Of a DNA stretch of 64,000 bases, positions 53,367-62,615 are shown in pieces. A program made the position numbers and the translations under genes. Within the stretch, counting starts at the first letter, position 1. The number at the start of each line of letters is the position of its first letter. The stretch covers positions 124,001 through 188,000 of the forward strand of contig JADJSV010000003.1 of NCBI GenBank assembly GCA_016711505.1, in the 5' to 3' direction. This DNA comes from Bacteroidota bacterium. GTDB lineage: Bacteria > Bacteroidota > Bacteroidia > AKYH767-A > 2013-40CM-41-45. The notes beneath the pieces are model-generated. The model ran no database searches. It saw only the letters and a list, made by a program, of their open reading frames with translations, and had not been told where the DNA came from.

Positions 53367-56214
53367 CTAAGTATGATTCAATTGGTGGACAAGCGCACAC
53401 CAGATTACGGTCGCCGTAGGCATTATCAGCTCTGCCAACTGTTGGCCAGAATTTGTGATGACCCACGTAAGGCAATGGAAAAGCTGCTTTTTTGCGTGAA
53501 TAAGCGTGGTTCCAGGCGTCTGAACAGATCACATGCATCGTATGCGGTGCATTTTTCAATACATTGTCTTTCTTATCTGATATGCCTTTTTCTATCTCTT
53601 CAATTTCTGTTCGGATCTGAATCATGGCCTCACAAAAACGATCCAACTCACTTTTTGGTTCACTTTCGGTTGGTTCTATCATGATCGTTCCGGGAACAGG
53701 GAAGGACATAGTAGGAGCATGGAAGCCGTAATCCATCAGCCTTTTGGCGATATCTTCCACTTCAATTCCTGCAGATAATTTGAATGGTCTGCAGTCAATG
53801 ATCATTTCATGTGCAATCCGATTCGCTGAACCTACATATAGAACAGGGTAGTAGGGTTCTAATTTTGCTTTAATATAATTCGCATTCAGAATGGCATATT
53901 TTGTTGCATCTGTAACACCTTTTCCGCCCAGCATTTTAATGTAAGCGTAGGAGATCAACAATATACTCGCACTTCCCCATGGTGCTGCAGAAACAGCATG
54001 CGTACTTCCACCCATTTTAACTAATGGATGCGAAGGAAGGAAAGGGATCAAATGTTTCGCAACTCCGATCGGGCCCATTCCCGGACCGCCGCCGCCGTGT
54101 GGAATAGCAAATGTCTTATGTAAATTCAAATGACAAACATCGGCACCAATTGTCGCCGGATTAGTCAATCCAACCTGTGCATTCATATTTGCACCATCCA
54201 TGTAAACCTGTCCGCCATTATCATGAATGATCTTTGTGATCTCTTTAATGCCTTCTTCAAATACTCCATGAGTCGATGGATAGGTAACCATCAGACAAGA
54301 TAGATTTGCTTTATTTGCTTCAGCTTTTTGTCTGAGATCAAGCAAGTCTATATTTCCATGATCATCCGTTTTTACAACGATCACTTTCATTCCTGCCATG
54401 ACTGCACTCGCAGGATTTGTTCCGTGAGCCGATTGAGGGATCAATGAAATGTTCCGGTGATGATCGCCACGACTCTGATGATACGCTCTGATCACCATCA
54501 ATCCTGCATATTCTCCCTGTGCTCCTGAATTTGGCTGCAAAGACATTGCAGCAAATCCTGTGATCTCGCAAAGATAATTTTCAAGTGTAGTTATGATTTC
54601 TTTATAACCGGCAGTCTGATCTTCCGGTGCAAAGGGATGAATGGAATTCCATTCCGGCCAGCTGACAGGAATCATTTCACTCGTTGCATTTAATTTCATT
54701 GTGCAACTTCCAAGTGCAATCATCGAATGATTCAATGAAAGATCTTTATTCTCCAATGAAGTTATATAACGTAACATTTCTGTTTCAGAATGATGCGTAT
54801 TAAAAACCGGATGTGTCAGATAAGAACTTGCTCGTTGAAGTGAAGCCGGAATATGAGATGATGAATTGCTTACAAGTTTTTCATTACTATTCTTTGATTT
54901 TGTCAGTACTGAAAAAATTGTGTTCAATTCTTCATCGCCTGTAGTTTCATCAATGCTGATTGAAAAAGTAGTGTTGTCAATGTATCTGAAATTGATCTTC
55001 GCAGCAATTGCATTTGTTCTTACTTTCTCAAGGTCTGATCCGGCATTCAAAACAATTGTATCGAAAAAAGTTTTGTGTGATAAAGTATAGCCGGCTTTCA
55101 TAGCACTCTCTGCTAATCTGCTTGCATTGGAATGAATACTTTCTGCAATTGATTTCAATCCTTGCGGGCCATGATATACAGCATACATACTGGCCATTAC
55201 AGCTAACAATACCTGGGCTGTACAGATATTTGATGTTGCTTTATCACGACGAATATGTTGTTCGCGGGTTTGTAAAGCCATTCTCAAAGCACGATTTCCC
55301 TGTGCATCGATAGAAACACCAATGATCCTTCCTGGCATTTCTCTTTTATACGAATCCTTGGCTGCAAAAAATGCCGCATGTGGGCCGCCAAATCCAAGTG
55401 GAACTCCGAATCTTTGTGAATTTCCAAATACAACATCAGCTCCCCATTCACCCGGAGGTGTTAATAATGTTAAAGCCATCAGATCAGAAGCCACTGCAAT
55501 CTGGATTCCATATGATTTTGCCTTAGCTGTCCATTCTTTGTAATCAGTAATGTTTCCTTCTGCATCCGGATATTGAATGATTGCACCAAAGAATCCACTA
55601 TCTGAATTTATTGTATCACTTTTAGCAATGACCAGCTCAATTCCCAATGGAGCAGAGCGGGTCTTGAGTACATCAATTGTCTGCGGAAAACAATTCGCTG
55701 ATACAAACAGTTTGTTTGCTCCGCTTTGAACCTGTTCTTTTGTTCGTCCTGCATAAAACATGTGCATGGCCTCAGCAGCTGCAGTTGCTTCATCAAGTAG
55801 TGATGCATTTGTAATTTCCATTCCGGTAAGGTCAAGAACCATTGTCTGATAATTCAACAATGCTTCTAACCGGCCCTGAGAGATCTCTGCCTGATAAGGT
55901 GTATAGGCAGTATACCATCCCGGATTTTCAAAAACGTTTCTTAAAACAACTCCCGGAGTGATAGTATTATAATAACCCAAACCAATGTGTGAGCCAAACA
56001 CTTGATTTTTAGAAGCTACATTTCTCAATTCTTTTAAAAAACGGTATTCTTCCTGTCCTTCCGGCAGATTTAAATTGTTTTTCAGGCGAATACTTTGTGG
56101 AACAGTCTGCGAAATCAGTTCATCAAGATTGTTCACACCGATGTCTTTCAACATCTGAATTGTATCATCACCATTGGGACCGATATGACGATTAGAAAAC
56201 TCTGAATTTGACAT
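53353..56214 (-). CDS. gcvP: Glycine dehydrogenase (decarboxylating), P-protein
   Basis: The P-protein of the glycine cleavage system, which decarboxylates glycine and passes the aminomethyl group to lipoyl-H-protein. At 953 residues it is the fused (alpha plus beta) form. Marks are FSNRHIGPNGDD at the N-terminus, YTPYQAEISQGRLEALLNYQT, SLGSCTMKLNATSEM and the PLP-lysine segment HLNLHKTFAIPHGGGGPG. GcvT and GcvH are not in the window, so they lie elsewhere. A TACCTTTG box lies at 56242. Confidence 0.97.
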   Translation of the reverse strand: MSNSEFSNRHIGPNGDDTIQMLKDIGVNNLDELISQTVPQSIRLKNNLNLPEGQEEYRFLKELRNVASKNQVFGSHIGLGYYNTITPGVVLRNVFENPGWYTAYTPYQAEISQGRLEALLNYQTMVLDLTGMEITNASLLDEATAAAEAMHMFYAGRTKEQVQSGANKLFVSANCFPQTIDVLKTRSAPLGIELVIAKSDTINSDSGFFGAIIQYPDAEGNITDYKEWTAKAKSYGIQIAVASDLMALTLLTPPGEWGADVVFGNSQRFGVPLGFGGPHAAFFAAKDSYKREMPGRIIGVSIDAQGNRALRMALQTREQHIRRDKATSNICTAQVLLAVMASMYAVYHGPQGLKSIAESIHSNASRLAESAMKAGYTLSHKTFFDTIVLNAGSDLEKVRTNAIAAKINFRYIDNTTFSISIDETTGDEELNTIFSVLTKSKNSNEKLVSNSSSHIPASLQRASSYLTHPVFNTHHSETEMLRYITSLENKDLSLNHSMIALGSCTMKLNATSEMIPVSWPEWNSIHPFAPEDQTAGYKEIITTLENYLCEITGFAAMSLQPNSGAQGEYAGLMVIRAYHQSRGDHHRNISLIPQSAHGTNPASAVMAGMKVIVVKTDDHGNIDLLDLRQKAEANKANLSCLMVTYPSTHGVFEEGIKEITKIIHDNGGQVYMDGANMNAQVGLTNPATIGADVCHLNLHKTFAIPHGGGGPGMGPIGVAKHLIPFLPSHPLVKMGGSTHAVSAAPWGSASILLISYAYIKMLGGKGVTDATKYAILNANYIKAKLEPYYPVLYVGSANRIAHEMIIDCRPFKLSAGIEVEDIAKRLMDYGFHAPTMSFPVPGTIMIEPTESEPKSELDRFCEAMIQIRTEIEEIEKGISDKKDNVLKNAPHTMHVICSDAWNHAYSRKKAAFPLPYVGHHKFWPTVGRADNAYGDRNLVCACPPIESYLEEAI

Positions 56215-56241
56215 AGTTTGGGGTAATTATGTTTGAGGCGC

Positions 56242-56249
56242 AAAGGTAC
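56242..56249 (-). promoter_or_regulatory. -7 promoter element (TACCTTTG) of gcvP
   Basis: Exact TAnnTTTG match 27 bp before the gcvP ATG on the minus strand. The T-rich run upstream could be the -33 region, but no TTTG at 19 bp. Confidence 0.5.
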
Positions 56250-56422
56250 GATGATTTAACATAAAAAAAACGACGAATGTTTGCTGTTGAAAAAAAAACC
56301 GAAGGCCTTGCCAATTCATCAATCTTGTTGAGCAGATTTGTTACTTGTCATTCAGATGCAATAACTTGAGTCTTCACCTACTTCCTTTGCCAAAAAATCG
56401 AAAGTAATTAAGACTTTTATTG

Positions 56423-56430
56423 TATTTTTG
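56423..56430 (+). promoter_or_regulatory. -7 promoter element (TATTTTTG) of the frameshifted gene
   Basis: TATTTTTG matches TAnnTTTG and lies 12 bp before ATG 56443. It contains the TTG that would otherwise be read as start, which is why I use the ATG. Confidence 0.5.
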
Positions 56431-56442
56431 AAACTAATAAAA

Positions 56443-57287
56443 ATGCTAATGTTCAGATTCAGTATAGTTTTCTTTCTCCTTATTTCAACATTTTGTAACG
56501 CTCAGGATACTCTGGTATTGATCACGGGAAAGATCATTCCTGTGAAATCTGTCGACTTAAGCGATTATACTATTACCTATAGAACCATAGACGGTACTAA
56601 ATTAAAAACGATAGATCCTGCCCGGGTCTTCTCCATTAAATATGCAAATGGTGCTGAGAGAGTAATTTTCCAAACAGACTCTCTTGACCCGATTGATTTT
56701 AGTGAAGATGAAATGCGCCGGTTTATCAAAGGAGAACAAGATGCACGCGAATTTTACAGAAACAATACTGTGCGTTATACCAGTTTATTGGTCGGAGGAG
56801 TTTCTTCTCTTGGTGCAATCTATGGCTTACCGGGTCCATTGTTATATGCAACTGTGATTGGTGGATATTCGCCAAATCTGAAAAAGCGACTAAGCTTTGA
56901 TCTAAGCGGAAATGCTCTTGAAAAAGCAGGATTATCTTCAGGAAAATTCTTAATAGTTCTACGGGAAATGTTCAGAATCCTGTTTTTGAAAAAAATTCAG
57001 AACTCAAAATTGAAAGAAAGAAATTTATTTTCGCTGAAAATACTACACTCGATTCTGCAGTATCAATGATAAATTCTGATTTCAAAAAACATCGTGTTCA
57101 TGCCATAAATCAGAATAATCAACTGAAGCTTTTCCGTTCAAGTGATGACAGAAACCTTGATGATGAAATTTATCGTGAAGGATTTGAAAAACGTTCGAGA
57201 GATTACAAGATCCGTAACGCCCTCATCGGGGGATTGATCGGATATGTTGTTGGCGGAATTACACTGACGGTGATATTCAATAATTGA
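56443..57287 (+). pseudogene. Exported protein of unknown function, broken by a frameshift
   Basis: The N-terminal part has a signal peptide (FRFSIVFFLLISTFCNAQ) followed by DTLVLITGKIIPVKSVDLSDYTITY and a loop FSEDEMRRFIKGEQDAREFY, then a hydrophobic pair of segments (about 110-140). Near 56920-56950 the frame changes by one base: the original frame gives unlikely lysine/leucine-rich residues to 57069, while the alternate frame reads ILNSSTGNVQNPVFEKNSEL onward and joins MINSDFKKHRVHAINQNN and a final membrane segment (IGGLIGYVVGGITLTVIF). Rejoined, the product would be about 281 residues. I do not recognise the family. Confidence 0.7.
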
Positions 57288-57297
57288 GTTTACACAG

Positions 57298-58158
57298 GTG
57301 AAAGAAATATTTAAACGATTTCTTCAGATACTGGTTTTCCGGAATTATTTTATTGCTATTTGTGCATCTGCAATGATATTTGCAACGGATGTTCTGAATA
57401 ATAGTCCGGTCCGATTTACACACTACAATATTTTCATAACATGTACTACTTTTTTGTTGTACAATTTCCACACTTACTCATTCAAACTTGACTATTCTAA
57501 TTTTGGAAATCTCTATCATTCATATCTGAAATTGAAGATTTCTATTTCGGAACAAATTTTATTTACCCTTATAACAATCATTGCTATTGTCAATGTTTTC
57601 TTTCTTTCTGAGAAAGTCGTTCTATGGCTATTTCCTTTTGGAGTACTGTCACTTTTATTTTCAATTCCGTTGTGGGGAATCAAAAGAAAATTCAGGATAA
57701 GAGAATCTCTTTTTGTTAAAATGCCTTTGCTTGCAGCGGTCTGGTCGGTAACTACTGTCATTATTCCGCTGGTTGACCAGAATATTGACCCTGCATCTCC
57801 GTTTGTAATTCAACAAACGGTCTGTCGTTTTATTTTTGTCTTTATCTTATATATTCCCTTTGAAATAAGAGATATGGAAATTGATAAAAGTGAAAATATT
57901 AAAACAATTCCATCCGTTTTTGGTGTTGGAAAAACAAAAATATCAGGAGCACTTCTGGTCGCTCTCGAAATTATAATTCACCATTTAATGCCTGTCAGTA
58001 CTCTTGCCATCTATGCCTTAGATCTGTCTTCGCTTATTGCTCTTGCATATATTTTTGTCAGAGTGCAGGACAGAGAAAGTTATTTCTACAAATTATTTGT
58101 AGACGGTACTATGATATTACGCTTTATTTTTCTTTATTTTGCTTATTCAATGATATGA
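57298..58158 (+). CDS. UbiA-like integral membrane protein, first Asp motif absent
   Basis: A 286-residue membrane protein with about eight helices. It resembles UbiA prenyltransferases: the segment EIRDMEIDKSENIKTIPSVFG matches the second Asp-rich loop (DxxxD) and its downstream KTIPxxxG. The first loop, normally NDxxDxxxD, is here YNFHTYSFKLDY, lacking the usual Asp/Asn spacing. It may be a catalytically altered relative. The start is GTG, 10 bp after the previous stop. The end overlaps the next gene's ATG (ATGA), so the two are translationally coupled. Confidence 0.65.
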   Translation: MKEIFKRFLQILVFRNYFIAICASAMIFATDVLNNSPVRFTHYNIFITCTTFLLYNFHTYSFKLDYSNFGNLYHSYLKLKISISEQILFTLITIIAIVNVFFLSEKVVLWLFPFGVLSLLFSIPLWGIKRKFRIRESLFVKMPLLAAVWSVTTVIIPLVDQNIDPASPFVIQQTVCRFIFVFILYIPFEIRDMEIDKSENIKTIPSVFGVGKTKISGALLVALEIIIHHLMPVSTLAIYALDLSSLIALAYIFVRVQDRESYFYKLFVDGTMILRFIFLYFAYSMI

Positions 58159-58580
58159 AAAATTATAGCCACGAAACATTTGAGCATTTGGTTCTTCTCG
58201 TCAGAAAGGATGACGATATGGATCGTGAATGGTTGTTAAATAATGACCATCGGGAATTAGTAGAATTCTGGGATGCAATTGATGGAATGGAAAATTCTTT
58301 TAAATGGTTGTTGAAAAATGATTTCAGACAACTTGCTGCAACAGTAGATGCATATAATGGAAATGATAAAGCAAAACTTTTCCTGATAAAAAGTGGTAAC
58401 AGAGAACTTGCTGCTTTTATATCTGCATGCGATGGCAATCAATCTGCAATCGCATATCTTTCAAAGACTGATCATAAAGGCTGGCTTCTACTTGCAAAAG
58501 AAATTTTTGACAAAGAAGCAAAGAAGGAAAAGAAAGGAATCTGGAGTACTCTGTTCAATTTAGGAAACCCGTTCCGTTGA
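58155..58580 (+). CDS. 141-residue protein with four 25-residue repeats
   Basis: Soluble protein of unknown function. Residues 24-116 hold four repeats with an exact 25-residue period: the W26-W51-F76-Y101 positions begin units of the form WLL-N-D-x-RELxxxxDAxDGN, and glycine recurs at 44, 69 and 94. The repeat is likely a pair of short helices, forming a solenoid. Residues 117-141 are basic (KKEKKGIWSTLFNLGNPF). It is coupled to the UbiA-like gene by an ATGA overlap and is convergent with hemL, whose last 21 bases it overlaps. Confidence 0.75.
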   Translation: MKNYSHETFEHLVLLVRKDDDMDREWLLNNDHRELVEFWDAIDGMENSFKWLLKNDFRQLAATVDAYNGNDKAKLFLIKSGNRELAAFISACDGNQSAIAYLSKTDHKGWLLLAKEIFDKEAKKEKKGIWSTLFNLGNPFR

Positions 58581-59873
58581 TGTTGTAAAGATCTTTGTAA
58601 GTGAATTACAGATCTTTTTTGCTGCAGCATCTAAAATCTCTTCGCTATGTGCGGAGGAAACGAATCCGACTTCATAGCCTGATGGCCCCAGATAAACTCC
58701 GCTTTCAAGAAGGTCACTGTGCATTTCACGGAAAAATTTCATGCTCTCACTTTCAATATCTGTGGAAGTCCGTACAAATTCTTTGTCTGTAAATGCAAAC
58801 CAGAAAATTGAACCAATCCTGAAGATCTTAAACAAGTAATTATTTTTACTTGCAAAATCATTGATAGATTGAACAAATTTTTCTGTTTTTGAATTCAGGT
58901 TTTTGTAGAAATCCGGTTGAAGACAGATTTTCAACTGAGCTATACCAGCATTCATTGCAACAGGATTTCCTGAAAGTGTTCCTGCCTGATATACATTCCC
59001 ATCGGGAGAAATATGTGACATGATTTCTTTACTTGCACCATAAGCACCAACAGGCATACCGCCGCCAATGATTTTTCCATAGGTGATAATGTCAGGCTGA
59101 ATTCCATAATAACCCGCAGCACCTTCAAAACCAACTCTGAATCCGGAGATCACTTCGTCAAAGATCAGAAGAATATCATTTTTCTTTGTAATGTCTCTGA
59201 GGAATTGAAGATATTCTTTGTCCTGTAAGATCAATCCATTGTTAGCAGGTATTGGTTCAATAATAATAGCTGCTATATCTTCTTTGTAATCTGAAATTGC
59301 AATCTCCACTGCTCTGCGATCGTTCAAAGGCAAAACCATAGTGTCTTTAGAAACAGCTTCCGTTACTCCGGCCGAAGATGAAATTCCAAAAGTAGAAAGT
59401 CCGCTGCCGGCATTCACCAAAAGTGAATCAACATGGCCATGATAACAGCCATCAAATTTTATTATCACCGATTTACCTGTTACACCACGCGCTAATCTTA
59501 ATGCAGACATTACAGCTTCTGTTCCTGACGATACGAAACGAATCTTTTCAATGAACCGGTTATTAGAAAGGATCAATTCCGCAAGTTCATTTTCTTTTCT
59601 GGTCGGAGCGCCGAATGTTGTTCCTGAACTTACTGCATCAATTATTGCCTCTCGTACAGCGGAGTTGTTATGACCGTTGATCAACGGGCCCCATGATCCG
59701 CAAAAATCAATGAACTTATTACCATCAGCATCCCAGATATGACATCCATCACCCTTTTCAATAAACAGAGGTGTGCCGCCAACAGATCTAAATGCTCTGA
59801 CAGGTGAATTTACTCCGCCGGGAAAATATTGTTTAGCCTTTTCGAAGAGGGATTCTGATTTTTCGCGTTTCAT
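58560..59873 (-). CDS. hemL: Glutamate-1-semialdehyde 2,1-aminomutase
   Basis: PLP enzyme that makes 5-aminolevulinate from glutamate-1-semialdehyde, the C5 route to heme. The 437 residues include FPGGVNSPVRAFR, the gating/active-site loop SSGTEAVMSALRLARG, DEVISGFRV for the cofactor, and the PLP lysine in TYGKIIGGGMPVGAYG. The C-terminal tail slightly exceeds some homologues. The gene is divergent from kynU with a 66-bp spacer, and TAAATTCG there could be its -7 box. Confidence 0.96.
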   Translation of the reverse strand: MKREKSESLFEKAKQYFPGGVNSPVRAFRSVGGTPLFIEKGDGCHIWDADGNKFIDFCGSWGPLINGHNNSAVREAIIDAVSSGTTFGAPTRKENELAELILSNNRFIEKIRFVSSGTEAVMSALRLARGVTGKSVIIKFDGCYHGHVDSLLVNAGSGLSTFGISSSAGVTEAVSKDTMVLPLNDRRAVEIAISDYKEDIAAIIIEPIPANNGLILQDKEYLQFLRDITKKNDILLIFDEVISGFRVGFEGAAGYYGIQPDIITYGKIIGGGMPVGAYGASKEIMSHISPDGNVYQAGTLSGNPVAMNAGIAQLKICLQPDFYKNLNSKTEKFVQSINDFASKNNYLFKIFRIGSIFWFAFTDKEFVRTSTDIESESMKFFREMHSDLLESGVYLGPSGYEVGFVSSAHSEEILDAAAKKICNSLTKIFTTSTERVS

Positions 59874-59939
59874 AAGTTCATCTGTTTTATGGCACGAATT
59901 TAATCAGAAATCTGAACTTTTTATAGCATATTTGCACCC

Positions 59940-61229
59940 ATGTTTGAATTTAAAAACACCGCTGAATTTGCAGCATCAATGGATAAAAATGACCCATTGA
60001 TTTCTTTTGCTGATGAATTCTATTTTCCAATCATGGATGGAAAGAAAGTTATCTATCTGACGGGGAATTCACTAGGCTTACAACCTAAATCTACGCAGGA
60101 TTATGTGCTATCAGAATTGGAAGACTGGGCAACATTCGGAGTTGAAGGACATTTCCATGGAAGAAATCCATGGTATTCTTATCAGGAAATTCTGACAGAT
60201 CAGTTGGCTACCTTATTAGGTGCATTGCCCGTTGAAGTTGTTGCCATGAATTCACTGACAACGAATTTGCATTTGCTGATGGTCTCTTTTTACCGGCCAA
60301 CTGCTTCACGTAATAAGATCATTTGTGAATATGATGCTTTTCCTTCCGACTTATATGCTGTTCAGTCGCAAGCCGCGTACCATGGATTTGATCCTGACAA
60401 AACAGTTGTCATGCTTAAAGCTCGTGAAGGCGAATATTTATTGCGAACAGAAGATATTATTTCTGCTATTGAAAAAGAAGGTGCATCACTTGCAACTGTG
60501 ATGTTGGGCGCCGTTAATTATTATACCGGACAATTTCTGGATCTTAAACGGATTGCCGATGCTGCACACAAAGTTGGTGCGACTGTCGGTTTTAATCTTG
60601 CACATGCTACCGGAAATGTAATGCTGAAACTTCACGATTGGGATGTTGACTATGCATGTTTCTGCAGCTACAAGTATCTTAATGCCGGACCCGGAGGTGT
60701 ATCAGGTATTTTTATTCACGAGAAATTTGCTGATGATAAAACTATTCCCCGGTTTGCAGGCTGGTGGGGAAATGATCCTGAAACGCGCTTCACCATTCCA
60801 AGAACATTTGTTCCTGCACGCGGTGCAAGAAGCTGGCAATTATCAAATGCACCCGTACTTCCTATGGCTGCCCTCAAAGCCTCACTCGACATTTTCGAAG
60901 ATGCCGGCTTCGATGAATTAAGAAAGAAGAGTGTTCAACTTACATCTTATCTTCAATTTGTTCTGGAAGAAGTAAACAAAAATTACAAATCGGCTTCCGG
61001 TAAGGATGCATTGAAAATAATTACTCCATCTTCTCCGGAAGAAAGAGGTTGCCAGATCTCAATTATTATTAATGAAAATGGAAAAGAAGTTCACAGGAAA
61101 TTAACAGATAATGGAGTGATCGTCGACTGGCGTGAGCCGGATGTGATCAGAGCGGCACCTGTTCCTCTTTACAATTCTTTCAGTGATGTGTTTGAGTTTG
61201 GAAAACAACTTGCCGATGCATTGCAATAA
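59940..61229 (+). CDS. kynU: Kynureninase
   Basis: PLP enzyme that hydrolyses kynurenine or 3-hydroxykynurenine to anthranilate or 3-hydroxyanthranilate plus alanine. The 429-residue protein has YLTGNSLGLQPKST, GRNPWYSYQEIL, the cofactor aspartate in GFNLAHATGNVML, the PLP lysine in CSYKYLNAGPGG and an arginine-rich C-terminus. It precedes kmo by 24 bp, so the preferred substrate is likely 3-hydroxykynurenine. A weak box TAGCATATTTG lies at the 5' end. Together these two steps lead to NAD precursors or on to catabolism. Confidence 0.96.
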   Translation: MFEFKNTAEFAASMDKNDPLISFADEFYFPIMDGKKVIYLTGNSLGLQPKSTQDYVLSELEDWATFGVEGHFHGRNPWYSYQEILTDQLATLLGALPVEVVAMNSLTTNLHLLMVSFYRPTASRNKIICEYDAFPSDLYAVQSQAAYHGFDPDKTVVMLKAREGEYLLRTEDIISAIEKEGASLATVMLGAVNYYTGQFLDLKRIADAAHKVGATVGFNLAHATGNVMLKLHDWDVDYACFCSYKYLNAGPGGVSGIFIHEKFADDKTIPRFAGWWGNDPETRFTIPRTFVPARGARSWQLSNAPVLPMAALKASLDIFEDAGFDELRKKSVQLTSYLQFVLEEVNKNYKSASGKDALKIITPSSPEERGCQISIIINENGKEVHRKLTDNGVIVDWREPDVIRAAPVPLYNSFSDVFEFGKQLADALQ

Positions 61230-61253
61230 TTTCGCACACTTATATTTTAATCA

Positions 61254-62600
61254 ATGAGTACAGAAAATAAAAATATTACAATTCTTGGAGCAGGTTTAGT
61301 TGGCTCTCTCCTTTCAATTTACTTGTCTCGCCGTGGATATAACGTTTCTATCTATGAAAGAAGAGTTGATATGCGCAAAGCAACTATTGTGGCGGGAAGA
61401 TCGATCAATCTTGCCTTATCAGACAGAGGCTGGCGTGGGTTAAAAGGTGTAGGAATTGAAGAAGCAATCCGTAAGGTTGCTATTCCAATGGATCGCCGTA
61501 TCATGCATAATGTGAAAGGCGAATTGACATCACAACAATACGGTGAAAGCGGACAATCTATCTATGCAACATCAAGAGGTGTTTTGAATTGTGTGATGAT
61601 GGATGAAGCTGAAAAAAGCGGCGTGAAGATCCATTTCAATCATCGGTGTACAGGTATAGATATTGAAAATAATATTTCAAAGTTCGATTATAATGGAGTT
61701 GAAGTTGAAGTAAAAAGTCGACTGATATTCAGTGCTGACGGAGCCTTTTCTGCAGGTCGTTTGCAAATGCAGTTAAGCACCGATCGTTTTGAATATTCTC
61801 AGAATTATCTTAAGCACGGCTATAAAGAATTACTGATTCCCGCAGGTGATGGAGAGAAATTTCTCATGGAAAAAAATGCTTTGCACATCTGGCCTCGCGG
61901 AGGTTATATGTTGATTGCCTTGCCAAATCTGGATGGAAGTTTTACATGTACATTGTTCTTCCCATTTGAAGGAACGGATTCCTTTGCTTCAATAAAAAGT
62001 GAAAGTGACTGTGAAGAATTCTTCAACCGGGTCTTTCCTGATGCCATTAAATTAATGCCTGATGTTGCTAAACAATTTTTTCATAATCCTACCGGTTCAC
62101 TTGTTACAGTAAAATGTTTTCCCTGGACTGTGAAAGATAAACTTTGTCTGATCGGTGATGCAGCTCATGCTATCGTTCCGTTTTATGGACAAGGGATGAA
62201 TTGTGGCTTTGAGGATTGTACTGTGCTTGATCAACTGATGGAAAAGCATGGTGATAACTGGGAAAAAATATTGAATGAATTTCAGGAATCAAGAAAACCT
62301 AATTCAGATGCAATAGCAGAATTGGCGGTAATGAACTTTGTTGAAATGAGAGATCTTGTAGGAAGCAAAGAATTTTTGCTTCGCAAGAAAATAGAAGCAA
62401 GGATCCATGATAAATTTCCGGATAAATGGCTGCCACTTTATTCGCAGGTAACATTCAGTGACATACCATATTCTGTTGCTCTTGCAAATGGAAAAAAGCA
62501 GGATGAGATTATGCGTAAGGTGATGAATCTTTCAGGTATTGAAGAAAAATGGGATAGTTCAGAAGTTGAGACAATGATCCTTGGAGCTATAAATTCATAA
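61254..62600 (+). CDS. kmo: Kynurenine 3-monooxygenase
   Basis: FAD enzyme that hydroxylates kynurenine at C3 with NADPH and O2. The 448 residues contain the dinucleotide fold ILGAGLVGSLLSIYLSRRGYNVSIYERR, SINLALSDRGWRGLKGVG, the substrate-side ATSRGVLN, and LIGDAAHAIVPFYGQGMNCGFEDC in the FAD ribityl region. No C-terminal membrane helix as in eukaryotes is seen. It is operonic with kynU, and the PAP2-like gene starts 16 bp after it. Confidence 0.96.
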   Translation: MSTENKNITILGAGLVGSLLSIYLSRRGYNVSIYERRVDMRKATIVAGRSINLALSDRGWRGLKGVGIEEAIRKVAIPMDRRIMHNVKGELTSQQYGESGQSIYATSRGVLNCVMMDEAEKSGVKIHFNHRCTGIDIENNISKFDYNGVEVEVKSRLIFSADGAFSAGRLQMQLSTDRFEYSQNYLKHGYKELLIPAGDGEKFLMEKNALHIWPRGGYMLIALPNLDGSFTCTLFFPFEGTDSFASIKSESDCEEFFNRVFPDAIKLMPDVAKQFFHNPTGSLVTVKCFPWTVKDKLCLIGDAAHAIVPFYGQGMNCGFEDCTVLDQLMEKHGDNWEKILNEFQESRKPNSDAIAELAVMNFVEMRDLVGSKEFLLRKKIEARIHDKFPDKWLPLYSQVTFSDIPYSVALANGKKQDEIMRKVMNLSGIEEKWDSSEVETMILGAINS

Positions 62601-62615
62601 CCAGAAAATTTATTT

